Positions 22,961-35,471 of a stretch of 64,000 nt of DNA are shown one piece after another. The position numbers were made by a program, and so were the translations under genes. Under the pieces are notes generated by a model, which was given only the letters and a program-made list of their open reading frames with translations, did not search any database and was not told the DNA's origin. Each line of letters opens with the position of its first letter. The first letter of the stretch is position 1. The DNA is from Malachius bipustulatus (Eukaryota > Arthropoda > Insecta > Coleoptera > Melyridae). Location of the stretch: positions 75,822,186 to 75,886,185 of the forward strand of contig OU342630.1 of NCBI GenBank assembly GCA_910589415.1, written 5' to 3'.

Positions 22961-25088
22961 TTTTTTTATAGCACAATTAACCTTTTGACCAGAGGAAAAA
23001 CAATAAGCTATCACAGAAAGTGAAAAACATTATGTTGATAATAACAAAACAACATTTCTAGCAACGATCAAAATTATGTAACTTGATTATATTTTAACAA
23101 TTTTTCCGGAACGGTTTGTTGTACACGAGTACCTTAAATGCTTGCGATTACATACGTATTTATTACTCCTGAATCTTTTTTTAGATAGTAAATTAAAGTT
23201 AAAAATTTTAGTTAATAATTTAAGGCATATAAGTAATACTAATAAAACAATAACTACTGCTATAATTTTTTCGAGCTATATTTCAGACGAAGGGTAACAT
23301 TTTCCTGCTTTACAGCTGCAAAATATGTCAAAAACTCGACTTAATTATACATAAGCTGAATAAAAAACCCTAAAACATGAGATGAAATGTGAACTTATTA
23401 TGTTGATAAGAAAGGTGCTATTTTTTTAATGGAACAATTATTAATATATCACCTGAACAATGGGATAATAATATAGGTTTTTTCATTTTTACGAGTGCTA
23501 TGTGCACCAGGAGTCTCTCTAAAAGAGCGGTTCCTTGAAGAAAAGTTCCATGTAAACGTATATTCTCTAACATCGCTCATGTGAAAACTCATCATGAGAT
23601 TTCGCCCATTTCTCAACGATTTAAAACGAAAGCAGTCGAGACTGGGTGCTTAGAAATGACTTTTAATAATAATTGTAGTCATAAAAAATTCAAAAATCTA
23701 GAAATACACTTCCAAATAATGATTTTAAGAAAGGTTTCATTTTATTGAAACGAGCTGTCAACCATTAGTATGCCGCACAAAAGTGCGAAAAAAATCCACG
23801 AGGAGGCGCGCGTTCCACAAACATCCGATACTTACTTAGCGTATACAACGACATTTTTCACATTTGGAAGAATAAGAAAATACAAAGTAATTTAGAAAGC
23901 GATATAATATATCGTAGCAAAATCTATACTTCAATGCGTAATGGGAGGAGACTTTATCAGTTTTACCGGCTAGAGAGTTGCGGGGAATAAACGTAAGGGG
24001 TAAGTAGATGTCAGTGGCGCACAACTTGCCAATATCGAAACAGATTCTTCTTCTGAAACGATTGTAAAATATTTTATATGTCTCTGAATATGCATGATAT
24101 AATGTTTCTTTCTGATTGTTGATGTTCCCAAAATTTATCAAAAACATTCTGCGCCACAAAACAATTTCATTTTTTTTTTTCAATCAATTGTTCATGTTTT
24201 TTAGGTAGCGGATGTTCATTTCGCGGAAAGTGCAAATTAGTTACTTCACGAGATATCTTCGGCAGATTTTCAACTGAAAATGATTCTCTACCGACCAGAA
24301 GCTACAGCTTTATTTGGTTTCTCAATACCGGGATTATTGATTAACTCTTAAGACTTATTTGAATCACCAGAATAAAGATGATTTTAGTTCAAATCTGACA
24401 CGGTATCTTCCCAATTGAAACTGCAGTATATCTTTAGTACAAATATGACGCAATCTGTTGCAACAGTTCTCAAAATACCTCATGAAACTATATTATTTGC
24501 ATTGCATCCAGAATTTGAATACCATTTGCATACATACCTACTACATTCGGAATAATATTATGGCAAAAAAAGCATTTTAAATTAGTGATGGAAATTTACA
24601 AGATTTGCTACTTATGTCTAGAAAGGTAGACTGGGGTAGAATGGGGCAGCAACAATAAGAACACTCAATTCAGTTCACCGTCATCCCTGCTTTAAAATAA
24701 ATTGAAATAGTTGTTTTCATCTTAGAATTTTTTTTTCCATTTGCCTACTTTCATGATCTCTATTTTTTAGTACACAGTATAACACAGTGTTATAAAGTTA
24801 ACAACACCGTTTTTATTTTTTTGAAAAAATAAAAAAAATTAAAAAAGGTGATATGGTACAGTTTTTGTAGGGTACCTAACACTTTTTTAAAATAGCAACG
24901 TCTTTGTTTTTTTCTTAAAAACGCAAAAAATCTCGTTGTACCGTAATATTCCATAAATGCACCTGTTGTAATGTAGACTTCTTTATTCCTATTAAGCAAA
25001 AGAAAATTACAATGGAAAATATTTCTCTTTTTTAGTACCGTCTTCTTGTATTTTTAAATGTACAGCAATGCTGCAACTAACGCGCTTA
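22961..25088. other. Intergenic stretch
   Basis: I support no gene here. A 115-codon minus-strand frame at 23836-24183 has no recognisable domain. A short palindrome around TATAACACAGTGTTATA is at about 24778-24794. Confidence 0.3.
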
Positions 25089-25859
25089 TACAGGGTGTTA
25101 TAATCTTAAACTGCACGTAGGGAATACAAAATTAGGAGAAAAATTTCCCGTGGACATGGATTGTTGGAGCTTTAGTTTTCGAGATACAGGGATGTTGAAG
25201 TTCTTCGAAAAATTTAATATTTTTTTATATAAAAATTGGCTCATTAGAATTACTCGAAATTTTTGACAGTTGTACTAATTGAAGCTCGTGATTTGATACT
25301 CAAAATAAAAAATTATTCAATCAGTGTTCGAGACTGGCGGTGTTGTTCTATTTTTTATTAAATAGTCACTGACTTTATTGACATTTTAATGTTTTTGATA
25401 GATACCCCGTTTTGTTTAAAGGAGAAAAGTCATCCTACGTTGTTGTAGAACGCATTGTTTCCAAGACATTCCACAATGTAGGAATCCATGCAAGTTTTTT
25501 ATAATGCAACATGATTAACGATCACAAAAATGATTAATTTCTGGAAGTCATTAGCATTATTTTTATATTTTACCTTGTATGGGTTCGTATATTCTGAAGT
25601 ATCTCGGAAAGGGTGGGGGGGGGTCTTAAAACAAACATGTAAGATGAGTTTTCTCCTCTAAACAACACGATGCATCTACCAAAAATGTCATATTTGCAAC
25701 AAAGTCAGTGAGGTAGAAATTTTTTCATAAAAAAAGTATAAAAGGAGTACCAAATCATGTATTTCAATTAGTACAACCTCGAGTACAACATTCAAAAATT
25801 TATAGTTACTCTTATCAGCCTGCGTGTGTAGATGTTCAAATTTTATATATTACAGATAA

Positions 25860-26298
25860 ATTATGAATGTAGTAAACCACCGTTATTTTTAATTATTTGA
25901 AAATTAGGTAAAGGCAAGCGGTGTGTCGCAAATAAAAGGTATGATCCTTTTTTGTTAAACTCAATATATTTCGATCTTAATTTAGATCTTCATCAGGAGA
26001 ACTGTAATTATAAGAAATCAATATTTTTTCAAAAAATCTTAAGATAAATATTTACAACAAATGATCAAAATAAAATTAGCATCTTTAAAATTCTAAAAAT
26101 CTTCATAAGGTAATGTTAATAAAGTTCGTTTTGTAAATTTATGCCAAAAAACCATTTAATATTTATAAATATCAACATTTATGAATAATTTTTATGAGAA
26201 TTTAGAAAAAAAATTTTTGATATATTTTATGACATAAAAGTTTTGAAGTTTTTTAACATTGTGAATAATGGATTATTTTCTCAAAAATTAAAACAAAA
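25860..26298 (-). mobile_element. Penelope/retrozyme-like insertion with 15-bp target duplication
   Basis: The 15-base sequence ATATATTACAGATAA occurs at 25845-25859 and again at 26299-26313, exactly flanking 439 bases that interrupt a foldback arm. This is the signature of an insertion with target-site duplication. On the minus strand it carries CCTGATGAAG, a stem, then GATCGAAA, the hammerhead-like motif characteristic of Penelope-like elements and retrozymes. No reverse transcriptase is encoded. The length is close to the 443-bp hammerhead repeat at 53465, though I see no sequence similarity between them. Confidence 0.6.
25954..26002 (-). ncRNA. Degenerate type I hammerhead ribozyme motif
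   Basis: On the minus strand: stem I strand GTTCTC (26002-25997), core CTGATGA (25996-25990), one extra A, stem II GATCT/AGATC with loop AAATTA, then GAAA (25972-25969). A minimal stem III ATA/TAT overlaps the last A, a cleavage-position T follows, and GAG with AAC pairs back to stem I across a TTT bulge. The core order is right, but the extra A beside stem II and the ATT triplet are poor for cleavage. It is best seen as a relic. Confidence 0.45.
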
Positions 26299-26462
26299 AT
26301 ATATTACAGATAATATATTTTTCAAAGAAGTTTAACTAACACCCTGTATCTCGAAAACTAAAGCTCCAATGACTCATGCCTTACAGAAAATTTTTCGCCT
26401 ATTTTTGCATTTTTCCTATTATGCACTTTTAGTTTGTCACACTCATTAATTAACACCCTGTA

Positions 26463-28989
26463 CATTTGCTGCTACGACGTGTTGTAATAAGAAATTGCTG
26501 CCAAACGTCGCAATCTCTGTCTTCACCAGACTATCTAACGTTATGTTATTCACAGATCTTTATTATTGTTCAAAAAGCGATTTTACCAAATAATAGCATA
26601 ATAGTAGTTTGTGATACAAGTTGCAAAATTGAAGTGTTTTAAGCACGCGACGAAAGAGTTTGAGTGTCGTCAAAGTGCTTAAACACCCTTTCTGCAAGGT
26701 GTAACACACAAGATTTTTTGTTAAATTGTCAAGAAACAACAATTTATGAATTCTTCGCCGTCAAGAAATATAATTTTGTGAACTGTACCTATATAGAAGT
26801 TGGTATTTTATCAAAAGTGACATGAAGTTGGCTGAAGAGGCTTCATGAAGATTCATGAAAACTTGCTTTTAGTAATAGGTAGTTGTCATTTATGTCACTT
26901 TTAGGCACTCATAGTGCCTATAGAGAAAAATCGTGCCGCAAAGAATGTAATTTTGAAACTAAAACGACAATCACAATGACAACCTTATGAAACGATCTAA
27001 CAAACAAAAACACGATTTGGGTTTAGCCTTGGTTATCAGCATGTCGATTGGTTAACCATTGAGCTCAATGAGCAACCACTAATGCATTATTATCAGGAAA
27101 ACATAAGGGACATGGGAAAAGGTGTTAATATTGTAGACAGATTCTCGTTGATTTCTGCTGCCCTTATTAATATAACCACAAGAATTGGAAACCCTAACAA
27201 TTGGAAGAATGATAAATTGTGATTCTCATTAGTTCCTGGTCAGCGAATTATTCAATTGGACATGTTTGCGCAATGATCCCACAACTCTGTATCGTTCTGC
27301 GAAGAGAATAATAATTGCTTACACCATGTATAACTAGCTACAAATTAATCAACTAGCTGTCCAGAGGCAGTCAGTGAAATGTTAGTAATTATTACCCATG
27401 TTTAATGGATAATGCTCCACTTTTAAAGTCGCGCATTGGATTGTAACTATGATACATTGAAAATCTAATTCAATTTTAATTATTGGATATCGTCTAAAAT
27501 GATCTTTTTCCCGAAGTTAGTAGGTGTGCCCTCCCAAAGAATTTTCTACCATTTTTGTACTCTATGAGCACAAAAATATTCTAGATTCGAATCTCTGCAT
27601 CTTGCTAAAATATTATAGTGTTTTATATTTATTCATGTTCCACGATGTTCTCTCTTTTTATCGAGTATTAAAATCTACATTTTCTTGGCGTTAACGGGTG
27701 GTAGTAGAGGGTGATGTAAAAGGAAACTTTATAATTATTATTCAAAGTGTATTAAAAGTTTTTAGATTAAGTAGGTATTACATGAACGCTATGCATTTTA
27801 AAAATGTTGGGGTTGGACAGTTGCCATTCAAGCACAGCAAAAAATAATCGATTTGAAGATACGAAGAGATAATAATAATTATGTTTCCGTCAAAATATTG
27901 AATTTCGCATTTAAGGAATCTATTTTCTCCTCCTTTTTCCAATCAAGATTTCTTAGATACGTCAACTAAAACTTAAGGAGTGTGAAAATTTTCATAGATA
28001 TGTGCTCATCAGCTACCTTACAATTTTCATAAAATTTGGACATTGTTCATCAAGTTAGATAAAAAAAAACAATATAAAGTCCTCCTGACAAAAGATTCCT
28101 GATTGCTGCAATCGCAATCATTGCAAAAAATTCAAGTCTGAGACTGAATCCGTAAAACTGTAAAATGAAAAATTCTTGTTGTTTACAGTTTTAGAGATTC
28201 AATCTTAGACATGACTTTTTTTTAATATCTGCCTAAGTCATGTTTTCATTGACTTCATTACAAATTAAACGGGTACAAATGAGAATGCCGAGTCTTGAAC
28301 GCTTCTTCTTCGAATTTGCCACTACTGAAAATGTCTGCCGCAGTTGGAAACGAAACAATCGGAATCCAGTAGACAACAGCTTTAGGTGTATAACCTTAAA
28401 TGTCATTGATTTCAGTTGAAATGATTAATAAAATCTTGCACACTTAGACAAATCGATCTTCCTGACTTTTTATGTGTAACTATCGTCTAGTAGTTACTTC
28501 TCTTAGGTTTATTTTCTTAACCTCTCAACACCCTGCGTGAATTTTGCTATACCAAATATCTAGTTAGGACGAGTTGTTTATTAGTCATTTACTAGGAGAT
28601 GTGGATTGTATGAAAATATATATACCTAGGAGCATCGGAAAATTCATGTAGTACCTAATAGAATAATAATTAAGAATATAATTAATATTATTCTAACTCA
28701 GAATAATTATTGTACCTATAAATTTTTATTATAAAAAATGAGTAACAATGCCAACAAATATTATTTAATAAAACATACCTATATTATTATTGAAAACACT
28801 ATGAATAATCCACAATATTTGATATAACACGCACAAAACACCAAAGTACTTTAGAACTATAAATATAAAGTATAATTATGTATAATTTAATTAGAGTACT
28901 TTTGATTAAAGGTACGTTTTATTTATTTAAAAAAGCACAAAAGTCTGAAGCACTCAAAACGGCCCACAAAACGAACCATTAAGATTAAG
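26463..28989. other. Intergenic stretch
   Basis: This is AT-rich sequence with no supportable gene or repeat. Confidence 0.3.
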
Positions 28990-29430
28990 TACGCAGAAAG
29001 AGAAGGACGGCGTGTCACACCATCAAGTCACATGCAAACGCAAGGTAGTTTACAATCATAGCGGTGTCGTAATGCACCCGAGGGGTTACTTTTCCAATTA
29101 TCCTTCCTGTTCGCGATCATGCGGGGCTGCAGGACTCGGATCCGGGACACGTAACCGTTCCGTCAGTAAGATCCGTACTGGGAGCGGGCGAGCGGGATCG
29201 CGCAATCCTGCGATCCTGCGACGCGACGGCAGTGGGGGATGAAAAGCCTGGGTGGGGGTATCGTAATTTCCCAGCATCTGATCTTTCCCGGAGCCACCAA
29301 CCTCACTTTTGAAGGAAAAATAGGGCCAATTCCGGTGCCGGTCTTTGCGTCATCAATCCATCCGATATGGAATTATTATTTGTCTATTGTAATCCAGTTA
29401 ACGCAGATGATTTGCTGCAAAGTGTAGAGA
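28990..29430. other. CpG- and GC-rich island of unknown role
   Basis: Composition changes sharply to GC-rich, with many CG dinucleotides, notably at 29080-29240. Two plus-strand frames (76 and 62 codons) overlap here without recognisable domains. A transcription start region, an unrecognised exon or a GC-rich repeat are all possible. Confidence 0.3.
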
Positions 29431-29769
29431 TGACGATTAGGGACAACGCCCTTTTTTGAACGTATATTAGTTTGTAATATAATGTATGATCATTTCGTGA
29501 AGCTATAAAAAAAAATCAATTAAGAAATTACGTCAAGAGGGCTTTCTAGATCTCACTGGTCAACGTGTGTAACTGTCTAGAATCAGTTGTCCTCTGTTAT
29601 AGGTAGCAGTGTTGTCAGATTTATTTTTGTGGTTACCTTAATAAGCGTGGATTGCTGTAATATAATCTAATACCTGTGATTGATTACAGTGCTTTCTGAA
29701 ATGTTGCCATGTATTTCTGAATGTTTCGTTCTATTTCTTATAACAATTTTTTTTACGTTCCTATATTTC

Positions 29770-31828
29770 TACAGAGTGTTCTACCAGCAGACCGACATGA
29801 AGAGTTCAGTAGGAGTAGTTTTTCAAGGCGACTCAGGATCTGGTTTGGAATTTTTTTTGAAGCCCTTCGTTTCGATGTTACGGGATGATTCATCTATTTT
29901 GCCGAAATTTTTGATGAGCAGTATCTTTTGAACGAATTGATGGAATTTAAATTGGAATTCGGAAGGTATACTCTATCAATGACCCTTGATACCTCGCATT
30001 TTCCGCCGATTAGAAAACTGCAGGGCCGCACTTGGGTTTTTCTGGTCTCTTTCGGTTTTGTCAAAAAGTTCAGTAGTGGCTATTTTAAAAACTACATGAA
30101 AAATGCTAGAAATGCGAGCAAAAAAATTGCTTGGCAACAATAAACTTAATCTGAAATAAACTAAAAAGGACTTTTCGGGTCTCAGGATTTCAATTTTATG
30201 GTTGTTCATTATTTTCGAATAATAAAATCTGATTTTCTACAACTTGCTTGTTTAGTAATAATTTCAAATAAATTCGCTTGTTCTACAGATTCAACCATAG
30301 TATTAGGGACCCTATTAAATGTTTTCGAGCTAAAGATATAAGTTTTAATAAGAAAAACAACTCAAAGAAAAAATGGTAATTTTTATGACAAACACTACTG
30401 AGAAGAAAAACTACATTTCAGTGCAGATAATGTTCAAAGGCCACCATCAAACTCGACACATTTCTTTCACCTTTTGAGTCATTGTTATGATATTTAAATT
30501 TTTAGGTGGAAAACATCATCCAGATGATGTTCAACAGAATTCTCAAACAAGCACGAGACGAAAATAGCTGCTGTGGGAGTCCCCTTAAAACGGAACGTTA
30601 ACATTCCGATCATATTCAGAAAGTTCAGATGTTCGATAAGTAGGTGACAAGGTTGCTAGATGAGCATTTTGTCAGTGGATTTCAGGACATACGAATATTC
30701 CCATTATTTTCACCATGAAGCTCCATTTACGAGAGATGGGGTATTTAATACTCGAAATTGACATGTTTAATTAGAACAGAACCCCCATATGCAACGAGGC
30801 AGACTCATTCGCAGCGTAAATTTTCTGTGAATGTGTGGTGTGGTCTAATTAGTGACAGACTCGTTTGCCCCACTTTTCGACTAAAGACTAACTGGACAGA
30901 TCTAAGGTAATTTCCTTAGAAAACTGGTTTTCTGGTCTGTTAGAAAACAGGAAGGTAAATCAAAGAGAATTGATTTTCCAACACGATGGGGCGCCGGCCC
31001 ATTTTTCCTTAGCAGTCCGAAATCATCTTGACACGCTGTATGGTGGATATGTCGTAGAGGTTCCTATATGTTTGGCTCCTCAAATTACCTGACGTAACGC
31101 CACTAAAGTATTTCTTGTGGGGATATATGAATGCCTATTAAGATGAAGTGTGGAGGCAGAAACATCGCGGCAGTTACTCAAATTAGAGGAAACCTCGAAG
31201 TGATGCGAAGGGCAACCGCAAATTTACTCAAAAAGTCAATGAAATGTGTAGTGTGATGGCGGTTTGTTTGAACTTCTTCTGCACTGAATCGTGACTTTTC
31301 CTCCCAACATTTGTGTTGATAGTATTCTTTCTGTTTTGCTTGTTTACAGTGTTTAAATGTCATACAAATTACCGTCGATTCTTTGAGTTGTTTTTCTTTA
31401 CTTTTGTTTAGCCTGAAAAATCCATTAAGTTTAATGTTGCCAAGTACATAAATTTTTTGGTCGCATTTGTAGCATTTTACGAAAATTGCACTAAACTTAA
31501 AAAAAAGAAATGGATACTGCCTGAACTTTTTGACAAAACCAATAGCGATCAGAAAAACTAAGTATGGCCCGGCAGTTTTCGAGTCGGCGGGTAATACGGG
31601 GTATCAAGTGTCATTGGTAAAGCATACATATACCTATTAAATTCCAATAAATCCAAATAACTCGTCCAAAATACTCATACTGTTCATAAAAAAATTCGGC
31701 AAAATGCATGAATCACCCTGTAACATCGAAACGAAAGGAGCTTAGAAAATTTTCAAATCCAGATCTTGAATTGACTTGAAAAACCACTCTTCTTAAGTCA
31801 TGTTGGTCTGCTGGTGAGACACCCTGTA
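29770..31828 (+). mobile_element. Mariner-type DNA transposon B with long inverted repeats
   Basis: The left end TACAGAGTGTTCTACC (29770) and the reverse complement of the right end TACAGGGTGTCTCACC (31828) begin inverted repeats of about 390 bases. Internal landmarks are shared, including 'cagcagacc', 'tttcgtttcgatgttac' and 'tgccgaa'. The interior holds a plus-strand transposase pseudogene. Total length is about 2.06 kb. The arms have diverged, so the copy is old. Confidence 0.8.
30500..31250 (+). pseudogene. Mariner-type transposase, heavily decayed
   Basis: Frames yield TSTRR, HIQKVQMFDK, HEAPFTRDGVFNTRN, QRKFSVNVWCGLISDRLV, FQHDGAPAHFSLAVRNHL, LPDVTPLKYFLWGYMNAY and VMRRATANLLKK in the family's order. 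In this family the first two acidic residues lie in T-D-E-x-x-F and H-D-G-A-P-A-H. Here the first is changed (H-E-A instead of D-E-A) and the third, normally L-D-Y-F-L-W-G, reads LKYFLWG. With frameshifts and stops it cannot be active. The N-terminal helix-turn-helix domain is mostly lost. Confidence 0.8.
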
Positions 31829-34373
31829 TATTTGGTCATTCAGTCTATAAAACAATTACCTACCTCTTAAGTTTCTCGAGATGTTTATCAAATTTGCTTA
31901 TTAATTACTAGAACTTACATAGCTGAAGATATAAATATTCATTCAAATCTTCTAATATTTTATAAAAGAAGAGTTGAGGTCTTAAAATGTACAGGTAAAA
32001 CGTAGTCGTTTTACTCTGACAATTTCAGCTTTGTGGACTAAGGTAGAGGTTATTTAATCCCGAACTTTTCTTATATTATCTAAACAGTTCATTCAGATGC
32101 ATTAAACTTTGATTAAAGAGTTGAATTGAAACCTAGCTTAAGTTTACCAAGATCACCTTTAAAATAATAACCTTCCTCTAAGAGCAGCAAATACCGGTAT
32201 TGTTACAAGTGATGAGAATCAATGCTGAAAATAATTAACTTAAGAGCTACAAAAGCCAACGTATGAATGAATCTTCAACGCTTATGGAGTAAACTTACAA
32301 AGTTCTATCTCAGGGAAACATGAAAAATGTGTTCTAAATTTAGCAAGATGAGACACCTCAAAGAGGAGAGAAAAAATATGCGCCTGTGAAGAGATGCAAG
32401 AGAGCCAAGTGCGAGACTCGCAGGCTTATGCCCCTACCTTACTCCATAGATATACAAAGTGACACTCACTCAACATATTCCCTTAAAGTATTTCAGGAGA
32501 TTTCAGGAGATACCGTATGATAAGCAACCGCTGCAGTCACCATTTTAGGAGTTAGTCCTTTCAGATTTGATTTCAATCAACACGCGTTATCATCTCAGAT
32601 ATCAAACTGTTAAGTAATAGTAAGGTAACATTCAATATACCTATATGTATTATGTATAGACATAAAAAAATAAGATTTTGAAATATTTATACCTAAGAAA
32701 AATTTCTGAAGACTAAAAAAAAATGCTTCTAAATTGAAGGTTTACGATTTTTCCCACAGCAGTTTATTTTCGTTGAGACGGAAATCAGGCTTTATTGCCT
32801 CCAAACCAGGATATGCTAGTTCCTGTAATGTGAACTAATTACTTCCATCTAAAACAATATCGGCATACGACCACAGCTATAAAAACCGCTCTCCAGTAGC
32901 AACGGAACCCAGGCAGCTCAAAGCTCAAACATTGACGTCTCCCTCCAGGCGAAACTGTTATCCTGTACTATGCATTTGGGCTGAGAGTGAACGATTAGTT
33001 CCATACCACGCAAACACTCATGTAATGACTTATATAGCAACCGGCAGTCTGGCTCATTATTATAGAAGCCACAGCATTTCCTAAATAATCAACATGAGGC
33101 TAATTATCATCCTGTCAAGGGATGAAATATGCAAACACTTTAGATGGCAGCCCCCTCCTGTAGCAATATCGGGATAAACGGAGGGAAGAGATGCGATTAT
33201 CGTAGAGATAATATATATGATAAGCTGCAATGATATAATTAAAATATTCACTTACAAACACAATCTCATAAAACCTACAGCTAAGTTATTTACCTTCATA
33301 CCTATGTACAAGGAGAACTGCGTTAGGTAGTTATTTCTTATTTGACTTTACAGTTTTTTTCCTCTTCACAAGTATAAAAAGTTAAACGTTTTCCCGAATA
33401 TGTACTATTTGTTATGGCAACAGTAAAGCTACATTTTTAATGCTAAAATACAACTTGTTAAGTCTGGTCATGAATAAAGTGATCCCCGAAATCGAAACAG
33501 TGTCTATTCAGTGGAAAAAAATTTCCTGCATGATGATAACATCAAAACAGAGGAATACTAATATTACTTGTTGAAGACCGGCTTCAGCCCCCCCCCCCCC
33601 CCCCCTTCAGTTCTCCCACCTTCGTTTGGTCTAGCCGTTTGGTCATTTATGCATTTACTTCGAAGTACGCTTTTTGTTTACATCCCCTTTCATCCAACAC
33701 AGGATTATGCAGGGTTCGGAACTAGTAAATGCATTCAACCCTTGTAAAAATTAACTTTCTGAGTTTGTTTTGGAACACGTCGTTGTATAAAAATTTTCAC
33801 TTACTTTGTAGTGTCTATTATTTAGTAATTCCAAAACGCTCAGAATCGTGTGCTGGAATAGAGCAGCCAGCTCATATTATTCATCTAAAGACGAAGATAT
33901 TCGTAATACAAGTTAACTCTCTTGGAAAGGCCAAGCATTTTACTTAAAATTTCAGTGCTAAAAATATAATTGGACGAAAACTAATGTAACGAATATGGTC
34001 CGCAGTCGATGATTTTATATTTTGTCAAATTATTTCAACAGTCGTTAAGTAATGAACGTCGTCAGTACCTACTTGGTACTGATTTATTTTCAAGGGAATG
34101 TGCTAACCTTGACCTTGACGTCGACCTTTTAACAAAAGAACCTCTCCTCAGCATACTCTTCACTCCTTTGACTCAGAACTTTACAATAATGTAAGCCTAT
34201 TATATCATCTAATTTCTTGAGCTTTTTCCGGAGAGGTACCCTAACCGTCCTTCTGAGTACCTACTCATTTGTCCACTGCTCTCTACCCTGTCATATTCCT
34301 TCATCTCCTTTTATTCATTTTATCCTTCTCCATCTTATCTGCCACCTTGTTTTTTTTATCCCAGTTGAGTAAT
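31829..34373. other. Intergenic stretch with a poly-C run
   Basis: No gene is supported. A run of 18 C at 33588-33605 is the only simple-sequence feature. A TATAAAAA at 32878 has no initiator at the expected distance. Confidence 0.3.
33588..33605. repeat. Homopolymer C18
   Basis: There are eighteen consecutive C on the plus strand, unusual in this AT-rich DNA. The length may be polymorphic or a sequencing artefact. Confidence 0.8.
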
Positions 34374-34689
34374 ATTGAATTGAATTGAATTGAATTGAAT
34401 TGAATAGAATTTATTGTATTTTATACCTATCGGTTTGTTACAATGGTTGACAGGTTATAAATCTAAATATTGTAGTATGTATCTCAACTATAATGCATGA
34501 AAGAAACACTAACTAACTAATAACACACAATCACACCCACTAAAGTACCCCACTCAAACAAAGTAGGTACCCACAAAATCCATATTATACAATGTACCGC
34601 ATACCCATCCCTTGAACTGACTGTAAAAACTAACAGGAAAAAAAACAATCATAACGAGCTATACTAATCATAAAATAGTTAACAATCAT

Positions 34690-34830
34690 AATCAAGGATG
34701 TGACTCTATTTTTACACAAGCATAGTATCAGGTCAGCTTCATAGTTGTAGGCACCCTGTAAGTCTGTTAAGGAGGATGTGAAGTTAGTTAAACCCTGGCA
34801 ATTCCACGACACTACCCTAATGTTTTTCAA
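34690..34830 (-). pseudogene. LINE ORF2 start, truncated endonuclease
   Basis: The frame begins KNIRVVSWNCQGLTNFTSSL, which is the N-terminus of the apurinic-type endonuclease domain (the conserved W-N-x-x-G/S block) of LINE ORF2. The start codon is TTG here rather than ATG. After about 45 codons (EADLILCLCKN) similarity ends and the 3' UTR follows, marking the internal deletion. Confidence 0.65.
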
Positions 34831-34832
34831 AT

Positions 34833-35471
34833 TCAGTTATTTGGAGTTTGACTGCAATTACTTTGAACTATGTGCCTCCCATTTTTCACTTTCTTCTTTT
34901 CTTGAACTATCTTTTCCGGGGTTGCTTCAGAATCCTCTGATGACTGTGGTTTGTTACGTTTTCGGTTTCTTCCGGTAAGTAGAAGCCGTTTCTTTTTGTT
35001 CTCAATTCTATATTTCAGTGGCAAGTCTGCATTAATAAATATGTGCGTATTCTTTAATTTGCGTCTATTTTTAAAGATGTGAGTTTTTAGACGATAATCG
35101 TGGAGACATACCTTTACTGGTCTTTGCCGGTCATCTGCTTTCTGCCCAATTCTATAAATGGCTCTTACGTCAGATTCTGTACATTCGATATTCAGCTTCT
35201 GGCCAACTGTATCTATGAAAAATTTCAAAATCTCTTCGTCTTCCGGAATCCCAAATACTATGAGATTGTTCTTGTTTACTTCCTTTTGCAGAAAATCTAT
35301 TGTGGATTGTTGCCTTTGCACCATTATGTTCAGGTCGTTATACTTCAGTTCGTTATTTAAACAAATTTCTTTTATTTGAATGATCTCGGTATTCGTTGAT
35401 TGTAGATTACTTTTGAGATTTATTTCTACTTCATTTAGACGCTGCAAAATATGATCTAATTTCTTCTCCAT
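34833..35471 (-). CDS. LINE ORF1 protein (coiled coil plus RRM-like)
   Basis: This is an uninterrupted frame of 212 residues starting at ATG. Residues 1-60 are heptad-rich (KKLDHILQRLNEVEINLK) and predict a coiled coil. Residues 65-150 read NNLIVFGIPEDEEILKFF, VRAIYRIGQKADDRQRPVKV and THIFKNRRKLKNTHIFINAD. This resembles the RNA-recognition fold of LINE ORF1 proteins, which trimerise and bind element RNA. The C-terminus is Lys/Arg-rich and basic. No CCHC zinc knuckle is present. It stops with TGA just before the ORF2 remnant. The frame is intact although the element has lost ORF2, so the copy may be young or the protein may still be made. Confidence 0.75.
   Translation of the reverse strand: MEKKLDHILQRLNEVEINLKSNLQSTNTEIIQIKEICLNNELKYNDLNIMVQRQQSTIDFLQKEVNKNNLIVFGIPEDEEILKFFIDTVGQKLNIECTESDVRAIYRIGQKADDRQRPVKVCLHDYRLKTHIFKNRRKLKNTHIFINADLPLKYRIENKKKRLLLTGRNRKRNKPQSSEDSEATPEKIVQEKKKVKNGRHIVQSNCSQTPNN

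Larger units (their letters stand above)
25089..26462. mobile_element. Foldback element split by a 439-bp insertion
   Basis: The outer ends are TACAGGGTG at 25089 and CACCCTGTA ending at 26462. The left arm from 25089 to about 25460 is matched in inverted order by about 25640-25845 and 26314-26462. Matched blocks include 'gagatacagggatgttgaag'-type sequence, 'tcagtgactt' and 'ttgtttaaaggagaaaa'. The right arm is interrupted by the insertion at 25860-26298. No transposase is encoded. Confidence 0.7.

Noticed and set aside
23836..24183. A 115-codon minus-strand frame as a gene
   Set aside because: There are no recognisable motifs, splice context or promoter. It is long only by local chance.
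32878..32910. TATAAAAA as a promoter
   Set aside because: No initiator is present about 30 bases downstream and no exon follows.
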